64,000 nt of DNA from Paenibacillus_E qinlingensis_A (lineage in GTDB: Bacteria > Bacillota > Bacilli > Paenibacillales > NBRC-103111). The notes beneath the pieces are model-generated. The model was not told where the DNA came from and searched no databases. It saw nothing but the letters and a program-made list of their open reading frames with translations. Shown piece by piece: positions 44,101 through 53,007 of the stretch (its first letter is position 1; each line of letters opens with the position of its first letter). The translations under genes were made by a program, and so were the position numbers. The DNA lies in contig NZ_JAVDSB010000013.1 in the NCBI RefSeq assembly GCF_031455095.1, positions 62,001 to 126,000 of the forward strand, read 5' to 3'.

Positions 44101-45318
44101 GAAAAAGCACTTATGCTAGACGTGAAAGAATTCGGTGAAAGGTTAGGTTTACCTGTGGATGCGGAGCCTGATACACTGGCACCCATAGTTTTGCAAAAGT
44201 TTGGTCATTTGCTTCCGAGAAAGGACAGAATCAAAATCAAAAGTGATATGGGCACCATCTTTGGTAATGCCGATAAAGGACTCCCAGAATACAACCTCAG
44301 TATGGAACCCGTAGAGTTTGAACTTGACGTTCCGGAATTAAGCGCGGACCAAAGCAGCATGCTGGATATTTTGATGATGGTTGCGAAGCGGGATAAGGTG
44401 ACTCTCGAATATCAGGCTCGCCGAGTATCACCTAACTATTCAAAAACCAAGCTCGAAGAACAAGATAAAATCCTTGCTGATGTCATGGCAGAGAAGGACA
44501 AAGAGATTTATGAAGATATTCTTATTAACCATGTCGGGGAAATTATCAAAAGCAAAATTCGCAACGCGAAAGAATGGGTACTTCACATTAATGAAATTAT
44601 GGAACGCACTCAAATTTCAAGTGGTTTGAAGTTTGATATGGTGTGGTCGCCAAGGAGCAACCCGAACGAAGAGGAATTGGATACCGTGGATTTAATGCGT
44701 ATTCTCGAAAAAGACCCTATTCTGTTATCAGATACCGACAGGAAGAAAGTGGCACAGCACTTCCGTTCCAAAGTGGATGAGGCAAAACGCAAATCCGAAC
44801 TCAGTGGCACGTCTTCATTTATTGAAGACATCAAGAAGGTGCTTGATTACCGCGATTGGTACCAGTTCATCATTTATTACACGAAGACGGGCGAAATGCG
44901 CAAAGAAATGAAAAAGAGTAACTTCAACACCTTCTCAGGCGGCGAGCGGGCAATGGCAATGTACACTCCTCTTCTTGCGGCTGTTGATGCTAGGCTTCAA
45001 AGTGCGAGACCTAATGCACCGCGCATATTTGCGCTTGATGAAGCCTTTGCCGGCGTTGATGAAAAAAACATCAGAGAAGCATTTAAAGTCATTGAATCGT
45101 ACGATTTTGACTACACGCTTAATTCACAGGCGATATGGGCTTGCTACGAAGAAGTGCCGGACCTCTACATTGCGGTTCTAAGCCGTTTAGGCAACGCGAA
45201 CGTGGTCATGTCAACAGCCTATACCTGGAACGGCATTCGAAAGCTGCCCGTTGATGAATCTCAAGAATTGTTGGAAGACGACAGCGAATCATTCAACTCG
45301 CAAATTGCATTATTTTAA
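41143..45318 (+). CDS. jetC: Wadjet JetC, SMC-like ATPase
   Basis: A 1391-residue SMC/MukB-like protein. Walker A is GHNGAGKS at residues 36-43. Long coiled coils rich in Glu/Lys/Gln run through much of residues 300-1000 around a hinge-like globular section. The ABC signature FSGGERAMAMY (about 1265) and Walker B RIFALDEAFAGVD (about 1294) are near the end. Length and pattern fit TIGR02680. It is the motor that extrudes DNA loops so that JetD can cleave small circles. No stop or frameshift interrupts it. Confidence 0.92.
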   Translation: MKNIERWKPNRIIFFNYWYFPNEEYKFKNGRLLIKGHNGAGKSIAMNSVFTFLIDGNKDPKRLDPFESSDRKFYDILLGEESLNKDITERIGYVVVEYKLGDKEEYMTTGIGMYAKRKNRKMEDAWGFVIPNRRIKKGKNSLSLYKTEMLDGSLENIPFDRKQFVNEIGESGQVVDLNHYAKLINEKLFGFPDESGLKLFTDVLVRLKSPKLTKGGGPDDLKDTLNHSLPALTEQELSALTTTVQAQDQTQREIDKTKADLLFVKELDKGYDAYVSYVFADKAKHYIDYAQELQRVNVEYEAVIKEINAKSEAFNQADSQIKAIESEIEGLKQARSELRYDEVSNLEEALSSAKNALQRLTVDKKEKSSRLESKKQNLSSEKDAHRKIENELWEIEKEMKVTLENLEEIAYETSFADIYDTFIDHYKRHTSEVGYDFSLWESQTRIRLQILDALYKQWSEYEQKKRNLTELRGQIEEKQTVLDAQRQLRSNQADQYDRECNDSYMEVENWIKELNALRLSSNCTTSVKRMMNGYLESVSEEELLSPILRERDEQLSVLQVNQAFLASQKQAKTEEKFRVEQEKAALETNQEIEPELSEPKQNQIAELKAKGIPFVPFYTAVEFKGSLTEEQKARLESVLTEVGILTSIIVPVSQQDEARSQSVLSSNNPTATNNLTQYFDVASDEEVSESDVLAVLRGISVSDADAHFILDNGAFQGSFISGMAPHYGVAKYIGKHAREQERLRKIALLAQTIAGLDNELIALQTAIEESKAVIIQVEEEFKRFPKFSTLKEAKRKLETIISYITDIIEPDLARSNENFKEQKRLLDRLLAKINADFESLSVDRNEQSIYQECQNLGNFKTAMTNLKISSRSYDNKQSLLKNQDEKIQEIEDSIGEARGAVLTLDGQMKTLTVRIESYESSLKEMDADEIRELAQLISNKLEQLPNDLSAINRSFGELKNALITLKDSLPHGEKKQRFLTWFIACWEKALMLDVKEFGERLGLPVDAEPDTLAPIVLQKFGHLLPRKDRIKIKSDMGTIFGNADKGLPEYNLSMEPVEFELDVPELSADQSSMLDILMMVAKRDKVTLEYQARRVSPNYSKTKLEEQDKILADVMAEKDKEIYEDILINHVGEIIKSKIRNAKEWVLHINEIMERTQISSGLKFDMVWSPRSNPNEEELDTVDLMRILEKDPILLSDTDRKKVAQHFRSKVDEAKRKSELSGTSSFIEDIKKVLDYRDWYQFIIYYTKTGEMRKEMKKSNFNTFSGGERAMAMYTPLLAAVDARLQSARPNAPRIFALDEAFAGVDEKNIREAFKVIESYDFDYTLNSQAIWACYEEVPDLYIAVLSRLGNANVVMSTAYTWNGIRKLPVDESQELLEDDSESFNSQIALF

Positions 45319-45336
45319 CTAGGTGGGGAACACGTT

Positions 45337-46641
45337 ATGAGCATTGCCAACGAGGCTGCGAAATACTTTAGAGAAAAGAAGGGCTTCGACCGTCTTTTTA
45401 TTGAGTTTGAAAGACGGTACAAAGGCTTAGAACGCATAGGAGGCAACGCCATCCTGGAACCTGTTACCGATGAAGAGTTCAATACCATCCGAGGTGTAAT
45501 CGGAGATAAATTAAAAAGAAAAGGAGACAGGTTGTCCGTCCCTCTGCTTCTTTTTGAAGAAAAGCTCCAAAGTACAAAATTTGCCGGCATTACGCTCTTA
45601 ACGCTTTTGGAGACTTATTTCGGTAGAAAAATTGTAACGAATAAAGAAAAACAACTCACCTTTGAACAGGAGAAGGAATGTTTCTTAACTGAAATCCATC
45701 AGGCTCATCCCGGCTCAAATGCTGATTTTATTTTAGAAAAAATAAGGGAGAAGTCACCAGGCACTCTTCAAGTTCATGCGTTGTACCAACAAGATAAAAA
45801 GGCACTTAGATCCGTTTTAAGCGCCACTCTTAAAGCTGTAAACAAACTCCCGTTACAACAGCCCAAAAGGCTTGCACTCTTTGCTTCGGATGTGACAAAC
45901 AATCCGCACTATTTTGATATCAAAACGGAAGCTGGTCGGTTGCTAATTTCATTTTTGCAGCTTCTGCTCGAAATTGAAGGTAGAATTTATAAAACTAACG
46001 TCAATGCAGAGGAAATCACTGATATATTAAGTAGTCACGGCATATGGCGTGATGATGTGCTCAATTTTGTGTCCTGTTACGGCATTCGTGGGTACAAAGA
46101 TAACGGAGAAACGTTCAAAGTGCTTGATGGCGCAATTGAGGAAAACTCGATTTGCAATCTGCTCTTACGTGACATGTTTCGAATTAAGAGAATAGAGACT
46201 TACAGGCAAAAAGTATTCGTTGTTGAAAATTCATCGCTTTATTCAAGTCTTATCGAGGAATTCCAAGACAAACCATTCATGCCAAGCATCGTTTGTACGC
46301 ATGGTCAAATGAAACTGTCTGCACTAATGTTGCTCGACAAAATAGCAGAAAGCGGTAATGTCATTTATTATTCCGGCGACCACGACCCACAAGGTCTATC
46401 TATTGCGGAGAGCCTTGCGAAGCGTTTGAAATCAAAAGTAAAATTCTGGCGATTTGAAACGGAAAGTTATCTGCTGAGTTTATCGGATGAGTTGTTTGAT
46501 TCCGAAACAATGCTGACCAACATTAAAGAGCCACAGCTTCAATCACTTATTCAAGTAATGCTTGAACATCGGAAATCCGCTTTTCAAGAAAAGTTAATTG
46601 AACATTATTACGATGACATACTTCGAGAATTAACAACTTGA
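45337..46641 (+). CDS. jetD: Wadjet type II JetD nuclease (DUF2399/TIGR02679-like)
   Basis: A 434-residue protein. The N-terminal part (GFDRLFIEFERRYKGLERIG, SDVTNNPHYFDIKTEAGRLL) and the C-terminal TOPRIM-like DUF2399 domain match the TIGR02679 pattern. The latter shows VVENSSLYS, IVCTHGQMKLSALMLLDKI and IYYSGDHDPQGLSIAESL. The acidic GDHDPQG motif is the metal-binding nuclease site related to Topo VI/Spo11. GGTGGGG precedes the ATG. It is the cleavage subunit of Wadjet. Confidence 0.87.
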   Translation: MSIANEAAKYFREKKGFDRLFIEFERRYKGLERIGGNAILEPVTDEEFNTIRGVIGDKLKRKGDRLSVPLLLFEEKLQSTKFAGITLLTLLETYFGRKIVTNKEKQLTFEQEKECFLTEIHQAHPGSNADFILEKIREKSPGTLQVHALYQQDKKALRSVLSATLKAVNKLPLQQPKRLALFASDVTNNPHYFDIKTEAGRLLISFLQLLLEIEGRIYKTNVNAEEITDILSSHGIWRDDVLNFVSCYGIRGYKDNGETFKVLDGAIEENSICNLLLRDMFRIKRIETYRQKVFVVENSSLYSSLIEEFQDKPFMPSIVCTHGQMKLSALMLLDKIAESGNVIYYSGDHDPQGLSIAESLAKRLKSKVKFWRFETESYLLSLSDELFDSETMLTNIKEPQLQSLIQVMLEHRKSAFQEKLIEHYYDDILRELTT

Positions 46642-46685
46642 ATTTTTTTGGCAATTTAGATAACCGGACACGATAGCACAACGAC

Positions 46686-46716
46686 AACAGGCTGCCGACA
46701 AAATTGGCAGCCTGTT
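46686..46716. terminator. Hairpin between jetD and the OLD-type gene
   Basis: AACAGGCTGCC (46686-46696) and GGCAGCCTGTT (46706-46716) form a perfect 11-bp stem. It is placed between convergent genes, with a moderate T tract (CTTTT) on the plus side. Confidence 0.65.
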
Positions 46717-46785
46717 CAACTTTTGAGTAGGATAGTTTAACAAATATTCAAGTTAGTGCTCATTTGCAATGTGTTTTGAAAAGCA

Positions 46786-48597
46786 TTATTTATCTTGAAT
46801 GATTTCCTTGACTAGACTGTAAATTTCCAAAAATGGTTCAAAATCAATCTCTGAAAAATAAGTATCGTCATTATAAATGCAATCTGAAAAGTCACTCTTT
46901 GTAAGCGCTACATTTGAGTGCTTGTTATCAAAAACCTTATCGTCAATGATAGAAATTTTCGTACCTCGAATTTTTGAATCAGTACAATTCAAGTCCAATT
47001 CATTGTGCCTTGAGCTCAGTGGGTTAAACTCATTACTTAAAAACAACCTTCTGTCATTTTTATCAACTTTGTATAAATCATAATTGTGATAATACAACTC
47101 GATACAAACTTGAGGTGTATCAGTCCTATGTGCAGGGACTGGAATAACTAATGAATATACATTATTCCCCCAATTTTTATAGCTTTTACCAATGTTACAC
47201 ATGTCTCTAATTATTTGATCCTCATCCCTGTCAAATATAAAGATAATTTTGTTATTTTGCGGGACTTTTGAATATTGAATACACATTTTCTTTAGCTCGT
47301 CTGATCCCATTTTTATTTCATCGCCATATTCAAGAAAATTGATGTTCAATTCTTCAAGATGATTAGATTCAACTAATTTGGAAAATGCTTTGCTTAAATG
47401 CTTCCAATCCGTTTTACCCTCAGTTATTATTAATGGTTTCGTCCGCTCAAAGGAGATGTCTAGTTTGAATGCTTGTTGGATCTCCTCTTCTGACGACCAG
47501 CCGATAAATGTTGGAGTATCCGGTATTAATAAAACATCGTCTTGATTTCTTTGAAGCACAATTACCTTATCATTTAATCTATTTTTGTTATGAATAATAA
47601 AGGGTGAATGTGTAGTAATAAAAATTTGAGACGTTTGTTCACCAATTTCGTTTATAAATAAATTCCTGTAAAATTCCATAATTCTTTTTTGCCAAGAGGG
47701 ATGCAAACTTATCTCTGGCTCATCGATCAATATTAGTGCACCATCTGTACTTTTTTTATCCTTTAATAAAAAGCTGCCTCTAAATACGATTTGCTTTTCA
47801 CCAGAACTCAGATCTTCGATAGCAATTTCATTGCCGTTTTCTTCAAATAATACCTTTTTAACACCATCCACATTTCTAATACATTTGTATTTTTTGTTCT
47901 TAAACATTGAATGAAAAGCTTCTTCAAATCTTTGCATTCTTAATGTGGATTTTTCAATTGTGACGGTATTTCCGATGTTTTCACGGTACCAATTTCCATG
48001 GTCTGCATCATCAAGGGCTTGGACGTCAATTAATAATTGTTTAATATCGTTTGCAAGGTTATTGTTTGACCTAAAACTTGAATTTACCATTTCATCTATG
48101 TTCTTTGAAGTAACGTAGCTTATATTCCCAGGGTTATAGTTAATATCCACATCAGAGAAAATCGATTTGAATATTGTCTTCGCTTGCATATCATTAAAAA
48201 CCACATGCGAAGGTATTTTCTCAATCTGATCTTCAAAATTCAAATGTAATTGGAGATATTCCCACTCATTAATAATTGAAAAATCGAACGATAATACCAT
48301 TTCGGTAATTTTTTTATGAATTGGACAGTAATTAGCAATATGACTAATACTTTTTATGATCGATTGTTCCGACTCGTTTAACTCAATTGTTATTACTCTT
48401 TTTTCAGAACGTGATACAGGATTTATACCTTGATTAATTGTGAAATCGAACAAAATATTTAACAGTGTACTTTTCCCACAACCATTTTCTCCAGCAATAA
48501 TTACCGTATCAGCAACTTTCCCATTCTCATGGCAAAAGTTGAGAAAAATAGTGCCTAATATTTTATTGTTTTCTATCTGAATTGATTTAATTTTCAC
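46786..48597 (-). CDS. OLD-family nuclease: AAA ATPase with TOPRIM domain
   Basis: A 603-residue protein from GTG 48597 (GGGGAT upstream). Walker A is GENGCGKS (36-43), the ABC-like signature DLSSGEKQI near 265 and Walker B ALILIDEPEISLHPSWQ near 290. A TOPRIM domain follows, with LIITEGKTDW (about 390) and the acidic FIFDRDEDQ (about 455). This is the class 1 OLD layout: no UvrD helicase gene is present, so it is not Gabija. Such proteins act in phage exclusion as ATP-linked nucleases. It lies 85 nt downstream of an Abi-C-like gene on the same strand, probably the same operon. Confidence 0.85.
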   Translation of the reverse strand: MKIKSIQIENNKILGTIFLNFCHENGKVADTVIIAGENGCGKSTLLNILFDFTINQGINPVSRSEKRVITIELNESEQSIIKSISHIANYCPIHKKITEMVLSFDFSIINEWEYLQLHLNFEDQIEKIPSHVVFNDMQAKTIFKSIFSDVDINYNPGNISYVTSKNIDEMVNSSFRSNNNLANDIKQLLIDVQALDDADHGNWYRENIGNTVTIEKSTLRMQRFEEAFHSMFKNKKYKCIRNVDGVKKVLFEENGNEIAIEDLSSGEKQIVFRGSFLLKDKKSTDGALILIDEPEISLHPSWQKRIMEFYRNLFINEIGEQTSQIFITTHSPFIIHNKNRLNDKVIVLQRNQDDVLLIPDTPTFIGWSSEEEIQQAFKLDISFERTKPLIITEGKTDWKHLSKAFSKLVESNHLEELNINFLEYGDEIKMGSDELKKMCIQYSKVPQNNKIIFIFDRDEDQIIRDMCNIGKSYKNWGNNVYSLVIPVPAHRTDTPQVCIELYYHNYDLYKVDKNDRRLFLSNEFNPLSSRHNELDLNCTDSKIRGTKISIIDDKVFDNKHSNVALTKSDFSDCIYNDDTYFSEIDFEPFLEIYSLVKEIIQDK

Positions 48598-48682
48598 GAG
48601 TTCTTATCCCCAAATTCATAAGTTTTGTTTCGTACAGAGAGATAGTTCCTAATAGAATTTTGCATGAATCCAAATACAGGAA

Positions 48683-49609
48683 TTATTTAGGCTTCATAAG
48701 CTTGTAAGATTCAATTAGGAATAAAATGTTTGTCGCGGCCAAATGGAGAGCGTAAGCAACCAGATGCGGAGGGAGATCAATCGCTTTATCACCTTGGCCG
48801 TGGCCGCTGTTTTTGTTTCGAACAGTAGGAAGTCCGCTTTCCAATGTGTCTCGTAAGGAACTAAACTGTGTTTGAAGACTCATGGGTATAAGTTCGTTCT
48901 TTAGAAGCGTGTTTATTAAGGGTTTGGCCGTCGCATTGTCTGCAACTTCCCACTTCATTCGCTTGCAAATTGTCTTCATAACGCTCTCAAATGCTTTTAG
49001 TGCATCAGTAATGGCTTCTTTATTTCTTCCTTTTCGAAAATGTTCGTGAGCTGAAAGAAATTCCTCTGAAGCCCCTTGAAATTCTTCCTCAAATAATGCT
49101 TTAAGAGCAGGTTCGACTGCTTCTCTATAAATAAAATCGGAATCGACTCTAACAATCTGTTCACCAATGTATTGGTAGCCGAGTCCGTGTTCTCGAAATC
49201 GTTGGTTTAATTCAAATATTGCATCATCAGGTTTCTGACTTATTCCTGCATTTTGACATACGTAGTGATTCCATCTACGAATAGATAAGTCAATGTACTT
49301 AAAACTAAGTTCAACGATATCTAGGACTCTTTCAGTTGAAGTTTCTTGAATATAAATTTGACATTTCTTAAATGGGTCATTACCATTTGCAGTTAATTCT
49401 AACAAACCATATTCTTTGGATAGCTGTTTGTGGATGAAGTTCCACACTTCATTTGATGGGCTGGCATCGTAATAATTTAAAGAAAACGCTCCGATTGCGT
49501 CATTCCAGATATGAATGATTTGAATTCGGAATTCTTGAGGAATCACATCATAGGTGAAAATGCTTTTTGAAGGTTTCCTATTCCTTTTTGAGAACAAATC
49601 AAGCAACAT
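48683..49609 (-). CDS. Abortive-infection C-terminal (HEPN-like) protein
   Basis: A 308-residue protein. The N-terminal half (FTYDVIPQEFRIQIIHIWND) resembles AbiJ N-terminal domains. The C-terminal half has HFRKGRNKEAITDALKAFES, then LPTVRNKNSGHGQG and ALHLAATNILFLIESYK, the Abi_C family pattern. RNKNSGH (about residue 264) fits the R-x(4-6)-H motif of HEPN RNases. GGGTGATA precedes the ATG. Together with the OLD-type gene downstream it makes a candidate two-gene defence unit. Pairing is inferred from adjacency only. Confidence 0.75.
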   Translation of the reverse strand: MLLDLFSKRNRKPSKSIFTYDVIPQEFRIQIIHIWNDAIGAFSLNYYDASPSNEVWNFIHKQLSKEYGLLELTANGNDPFKKCQIYIQETSTERVLDIVELSFKYIDLSIRRWNHYVCQNAGISQKPDDAIFELNQRFREHGLGYQYIGEQIVRVDSDFIYREAVEPALKALFEEEFQGASEEFLSAHEHFRKGRNKEAITDALKAFESVMKTICKRMKWEVADNATAKPLINTLLKNELIPMSLQTQFSSLRDTLESGLPTVRNKNSGHGQGDKAIDLPPHLVAYALHLAATNILFLIESYKLMKPK

Positions 49610-49702
49610 AAAGTATCACCCCAGTATATATGTTCGTATAATTAATTATAGCAGACAAGCAGCAATAGGATAAGTAATTGTGTGTTAATATTTACACAAA
49701 TA

Positions 49703-49914
49703 CCCAATTACCTAGATTACCTGATAAGTTGTTTTATTTTGTACCCTAATTACCGAGACAAGCTTTTCAACTGTTTTTTATTCTAGGACAATTCTGCAAA
49801 TCCTCAGTGTACAAGCCTTTTTGAGGATTTCGTCTAGGTCAGAGGGTAAGGAAAGGGATCCCTTTCCTTACCCTCTGACCTAGATTTTTTTATTGATTAT
49901 CCCAATTACCTAGA
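49703..49914. repeat. Recombination-site-like region: direct repeats, copy 2 of the long repeat, and inverted repeats
   Basis: CCCAATTACCTAGA occurs at 49703-49716 and again, identically, at 49901-49914. A related CCCTAATTACCGAGA is at 49744-49758, inside the 49743-49816 copy of the long repeat seen at 38142. AAATCCTCA (49798-49806) and TGAGGATTT (49822-49830) form a further hairpin. No gene is seen between 49610 and 49951. The layout suits an attachment or recombination site of the adjacent serine recombinases. Confidence 0.55.
49833..49884. repeat. Perfect 52-bp palindrome
   Basis: Each 26-nt arm begins TCTAGGTCAGAGGGTAAGG and meets at GGGATCCC with no spacer. No mismatch was found between arms. 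Seven T follow on the plus side, but no plus-strand gene feeds it, and the minus-strand recombinase would not get a T tract from it. Confidence 0.9.
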
Positions 49915-49951
49915 AGTCAGTACATAAAAATGCAAAGAAAAAGACGGCTTA

Positions 49952-51526
49952 TCATAGATAGCCGCCTAGCGTTACAGGTCCGAAATTGTCTAAATCAACC
50001 CGTGCTTGGATTGTATAATTTAAATTATGATCAATCTCAATTCGTTCAAAGATATAAAGCGCTAGCCTTCGAAGGCGGGGGTCGTCTTCTCCATCGTATT
50101 CGAAAGATATTGATTTTTTAAATGTATCCTTCATTAGATTAAAATCGGATTCAACATTCTCGATAAAACGGGCCTTGCGCTCCTTTTCATCAATCTGCTG
50201 TTTAACCTGGGTAATTTTCTCTTTCAGTTGAATCCGGAACCTAAGAAAGCTGTTTTTTAATTCCTGTGGTTTTCTTTCATCAGAAACTAAGGATTGAAAT
50301 TCAACTTCAGCTCGATGTATTTGCAGAATATATTTTTCAACTTGCAGCTCCAGAGACTCAATTTGCTTTTTTAACTTTAAAATATTCTGCTGAAGTTTTT
50401 CTAGAATTTCCAAATGGAGATCCTTAGCTGACGTAGATTTATACTTTAAAAATATGGCTGTTAATTCTTCTTCGATAAATTTCATGTGAACTTCGCTTTT
50501 GATTAACCTTAGGCTGCATGATTCACTTTCGCAATAGTAAATGGAGCTGCCGTGGTGTTTGTTGTTGTGATATTTGTAAGTTTGATTTTTGCATTTAAGC
50601 GCTTTATGACATTTCATGCAATATAGGATATCGCGTAGAAAGAACGAGGTCTTAAATTTTTTTGGTGACACATTACCTCCTTTTTTTGATCGATACAATT
50701 CATAACAATTTTCCCATTCTTCTAGTTGAATAAAGGGCTCGATTCTGTCACAAAGCCCCATAATCCACTGTTCTTTATCTGTAACTTGCCTGTGATAATC
50801 CTGACGATAACGTTTTGCAGTTAAATAACCAACATAAAATGGGTTTGTGATTATCATTTTTACATCATTCTTTTTCCAGTTACGTCCATGGAAACTTTTT
50901 TCAGGTAACGAAACTGCTATAGAATGGAGTCCCTCTCCTTCGCTATATTTTTGGAAAATCTCTTTAACAATCATTCTTTGATCTTCAATTACCATGAATT
51001 TATATTGATCTTGCGAAAATTCGTATCCGTAAGGAAGCTTGCCCCCTCGATAGACACCTTGTTTAATGAACTTATAATGGTTATCTTCAGTTCGCTGCCT
51101 AATAGCATCAGCTTCATATTTACTGTATCCATCTTTCAGAAGCTGACCAAGAAGATCACCAGAATTGTATAAGTCCCGGGTGGAACTCAGGACTACTGGG
51201 ATTTTTTTGGCATTCATAAAGCCTCTGATTTTTTGGTGCTCCATTGCATTTCTTGCAAGGCGAGTATGATCATAAATCACAACAAAATCAACCTTATTTG
51301 CCTCGATGTAAGCTAATAAATCGACAAGTCCGGGGCGTTTTGCCATATTCTTCTTCGCCGCGGAAATATTTTCATCTTTGAATTGCTTGATAATTTCACA
51401 ATTAAATTCTTGGACTAAGCTCGTAGCAACATAAATTTGTGTCTCAATCGTTTGTTCATCGGTTGAGTGGCGACCGTAGAAGACACCTTTTTTTCCTGGT
51501 AATAATACATCATGAATCGAATTCAT
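49952..51526 (-). CDS. Large serine recombinase B
   Basis: A 524-residue site-specific recombinase. The resolvase catalytic domain has YGRHSTDEQTIETQ with the nucleophilic Ser near residue 21, and the Arg motif YDHTRLARNAMEHQ. The recombinase domain carries YGYEFSQDQY and FYVGYLTAKRY. A zinc ribbon follows (LYCMKCHKALKCK, YYCESESCSL), and then a coiled coil at about 375-480. Start ATG 51526 overlaps the stop of the preceding frame by 4 nt and has GAGGTAAAG upstream. It ends beside the palindrome region, its likely target. Confidence 0.92.
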   Translation of the reverse strand: MNSIHDVLLPGKKGVFYGRHSTDEQTIETQIYVATSLVQEFNCEIIKQFKDENISAAKKNMAKRPGLVDLLAYIEANKVDFVVIYDHTRLARNAMEHQKIRGFMNAKKIPVVLSSTRDLYNSGDLLGQLLKDGYSKYEADAIRQRTEDNHYKFIKQGVYRGGKLPYGYEFSQDQYKFMVIEDQRMIVKEIFQKYSEGEGLHSIAVSLPEKSFHGRNWKKNDVKMIITNPFYVGYLTAKRYRQDYHRQVTDKEQWIMGLCDRIEPFIQLEEWENCYELYRSKKGGNVSPKKFKTSFFLRDILYCMKCHKALKCKNQTYKYHNNKHHGSSIYYCESESCSLRLIKSEVHMKFIEEELTAIFLKYKSTSAKDLHLEILEKLQQNILKLKKQIESLELQVEKYILQIHRAEVEFQSLVSDERKPQELKNSFLRFRIQLKEKITQVKQQIDEKERKARFIENVESDFNLMKDTFKKSISFEYDGEDDPRLRRLALYIFERIEIDHNLNYTIQARVDLDNFGPVTLGGYL

Positions 51527-53007
51527 TTCTTTACCTCGTTAGAATCTAAATACGGATGTTTCATTTTAATATCCATCCCTTCTTTTGTTATACTCGCGCT
51601 TATGATGATGTCGTTTAATAGCAGTAGTCGCTCATGAGGCTCTAAATTTTTTAAAATAGCCTCAAATTTTGTTTTATCTTTAAATGTTTTTATTTTGTTG
51701 GGAAGCTCCTTGAGCTTTTCAGTCTGAATGAGTAGTTGTTCTTTTTTTTCACGAATATCTTTATGATGATGCTCCAATAATACAAGTTTATTCTCTAGTT
51801 CGGCTCTTTCCTTCACATTTCCAATTCCTAATAATCGCTTTACCCCTGTAATAATTCGACTGGTTAATCGATCAATCGTTTGATCCTATAACTTAATTTC
51901 ATTTTTTATTGAATCTGTTTGTTTGGCGAAATAGCGTTTAAAAAGTTCTTCGCCATCTTTTGTAAGAATTGTAGGGAAGTAGTCACAGCAAACATTAAAA
52001 ATATCTGAATCGGTTTCATCACTGAGTAATTTGATCTTATGTTCTTTACATTCATACACGCCTACCCAGACATCTACTCGTTGGCGCATTAATGTTTTAA
52101 GCGGCTTTTTACACACGCCACAAATAATAATCCCATCAAATAAAAAAGATCCCTTTGGTCTTTTAGTTCTTAAATTGCCTTCTCTCATCTTTTGTAATAT
52201 ATCTTGAGCTTGGAGCCAATCTTCAACATTAATAATTACATAATCTTTGTCGGTGTAATGTTCTAGCTTTCCGTTGAAATTCATTTGCCTCATTCCCATA
52301 TACATGGGGTTTGAAACGAGATCTTCAATAGCTTTGGCATGCCAATGGGGGTTAAATTTTTTTGATTCTTTTAATTGCAATTTTAAAATATTGTTATTTT
52401 TTAAAAACAAACTTAATTTATGTAGTGATGTGTATTTCTCACTTAGAAGTTCCGAAAAAATAAGTTCAATATCCTTTTTTGCAAAAGAAGAAGCTTCAAT
52501 TTTCCCTGTTTTTTTATTGACTACGTAACCGTAAGGTAAATTGCCTTTATGTTTTCCTTTTTGAAAGGTAGCGGATCTTGCTTCACTAATACGACGCTTA
52601 ATCTGCTCCCCTTCATGCTGACCTAATCCTGCCATGATGAGTTCGTAGAATTCTCCCATCTCATCGTAACGCATGGGGGCTTCATGTGAGGCTGTGAAAT
52701 GAACTTGGACATTATATTTTCTTAGCACAGAGTAAATGTCCATGTACTCGACAACATCGCGAGCTAATCGGTCTCGTTTATAGAGAATGAGCGTGTTTAC
52801 TTCTCCTTTTTTTATTCCTTCAATAACTTTTGATAAATTACGCTTGATGAGCGGAACCAGACTGGCAGAGACGAATTCATCCTGAACTTCATTATCAATA
52901 AGAATCATATTATTGGAACAGTATTGCATGGCATAAAATTGCTGTGTCCCCACAGAATCTTCTTGTAATTCTGATGAACTACGGTAATAAGCCACGGTTA
53001 AGGTCAA
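51523..53007 (-). pseudogene. Large serine recombinase A, split by an in-frame amber codon
   Basis: From TTG 53007 the frame codes 373 residues with a full catalytic domain (YYRSSSELQEDSVGTQ, LYKRDRLARDVVEY) and the recombinase and zinc-ribbon parts (ICGVCKKPLKTL). It then meets TAG at 51886. The same frame continues without another stop for 120 codons (DQTIDRLTSRIITGVKRLLG and a coiled coil ending SNEVKK) to 51523. The full protein would be about 494 residues, normal for the family. TAG may be a mutated CAG, or the two parts may be made separately from a GTG at 51816. The TTG start has GAGGGTG upstream. Confidence 0.75.

Noticed and set aside
46786..48597. Gabija (GajA) assignment for the OLD-type gene
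   Set aside because: No UvrD-like helicase (GajB) is adjacent; the neighbour is an Abi-C-like protein.
49833..49891. The 52-bp palindrome as an ordinary terminator
   Set aside because: A T tract follows only on the plus side, where no gene reads into it, and terminator stems are not normally 26 bp without a loop. Kept as a separate finding.
51523..51816. Independent 97-residue gene between the recombinases
   Set aside because: It is in frame with recombinase A after a single TAG, resembles the coiled-coil tail of that family, and its GTG start lacks a good ribosome binding site. Treated as part of the split recombinase.
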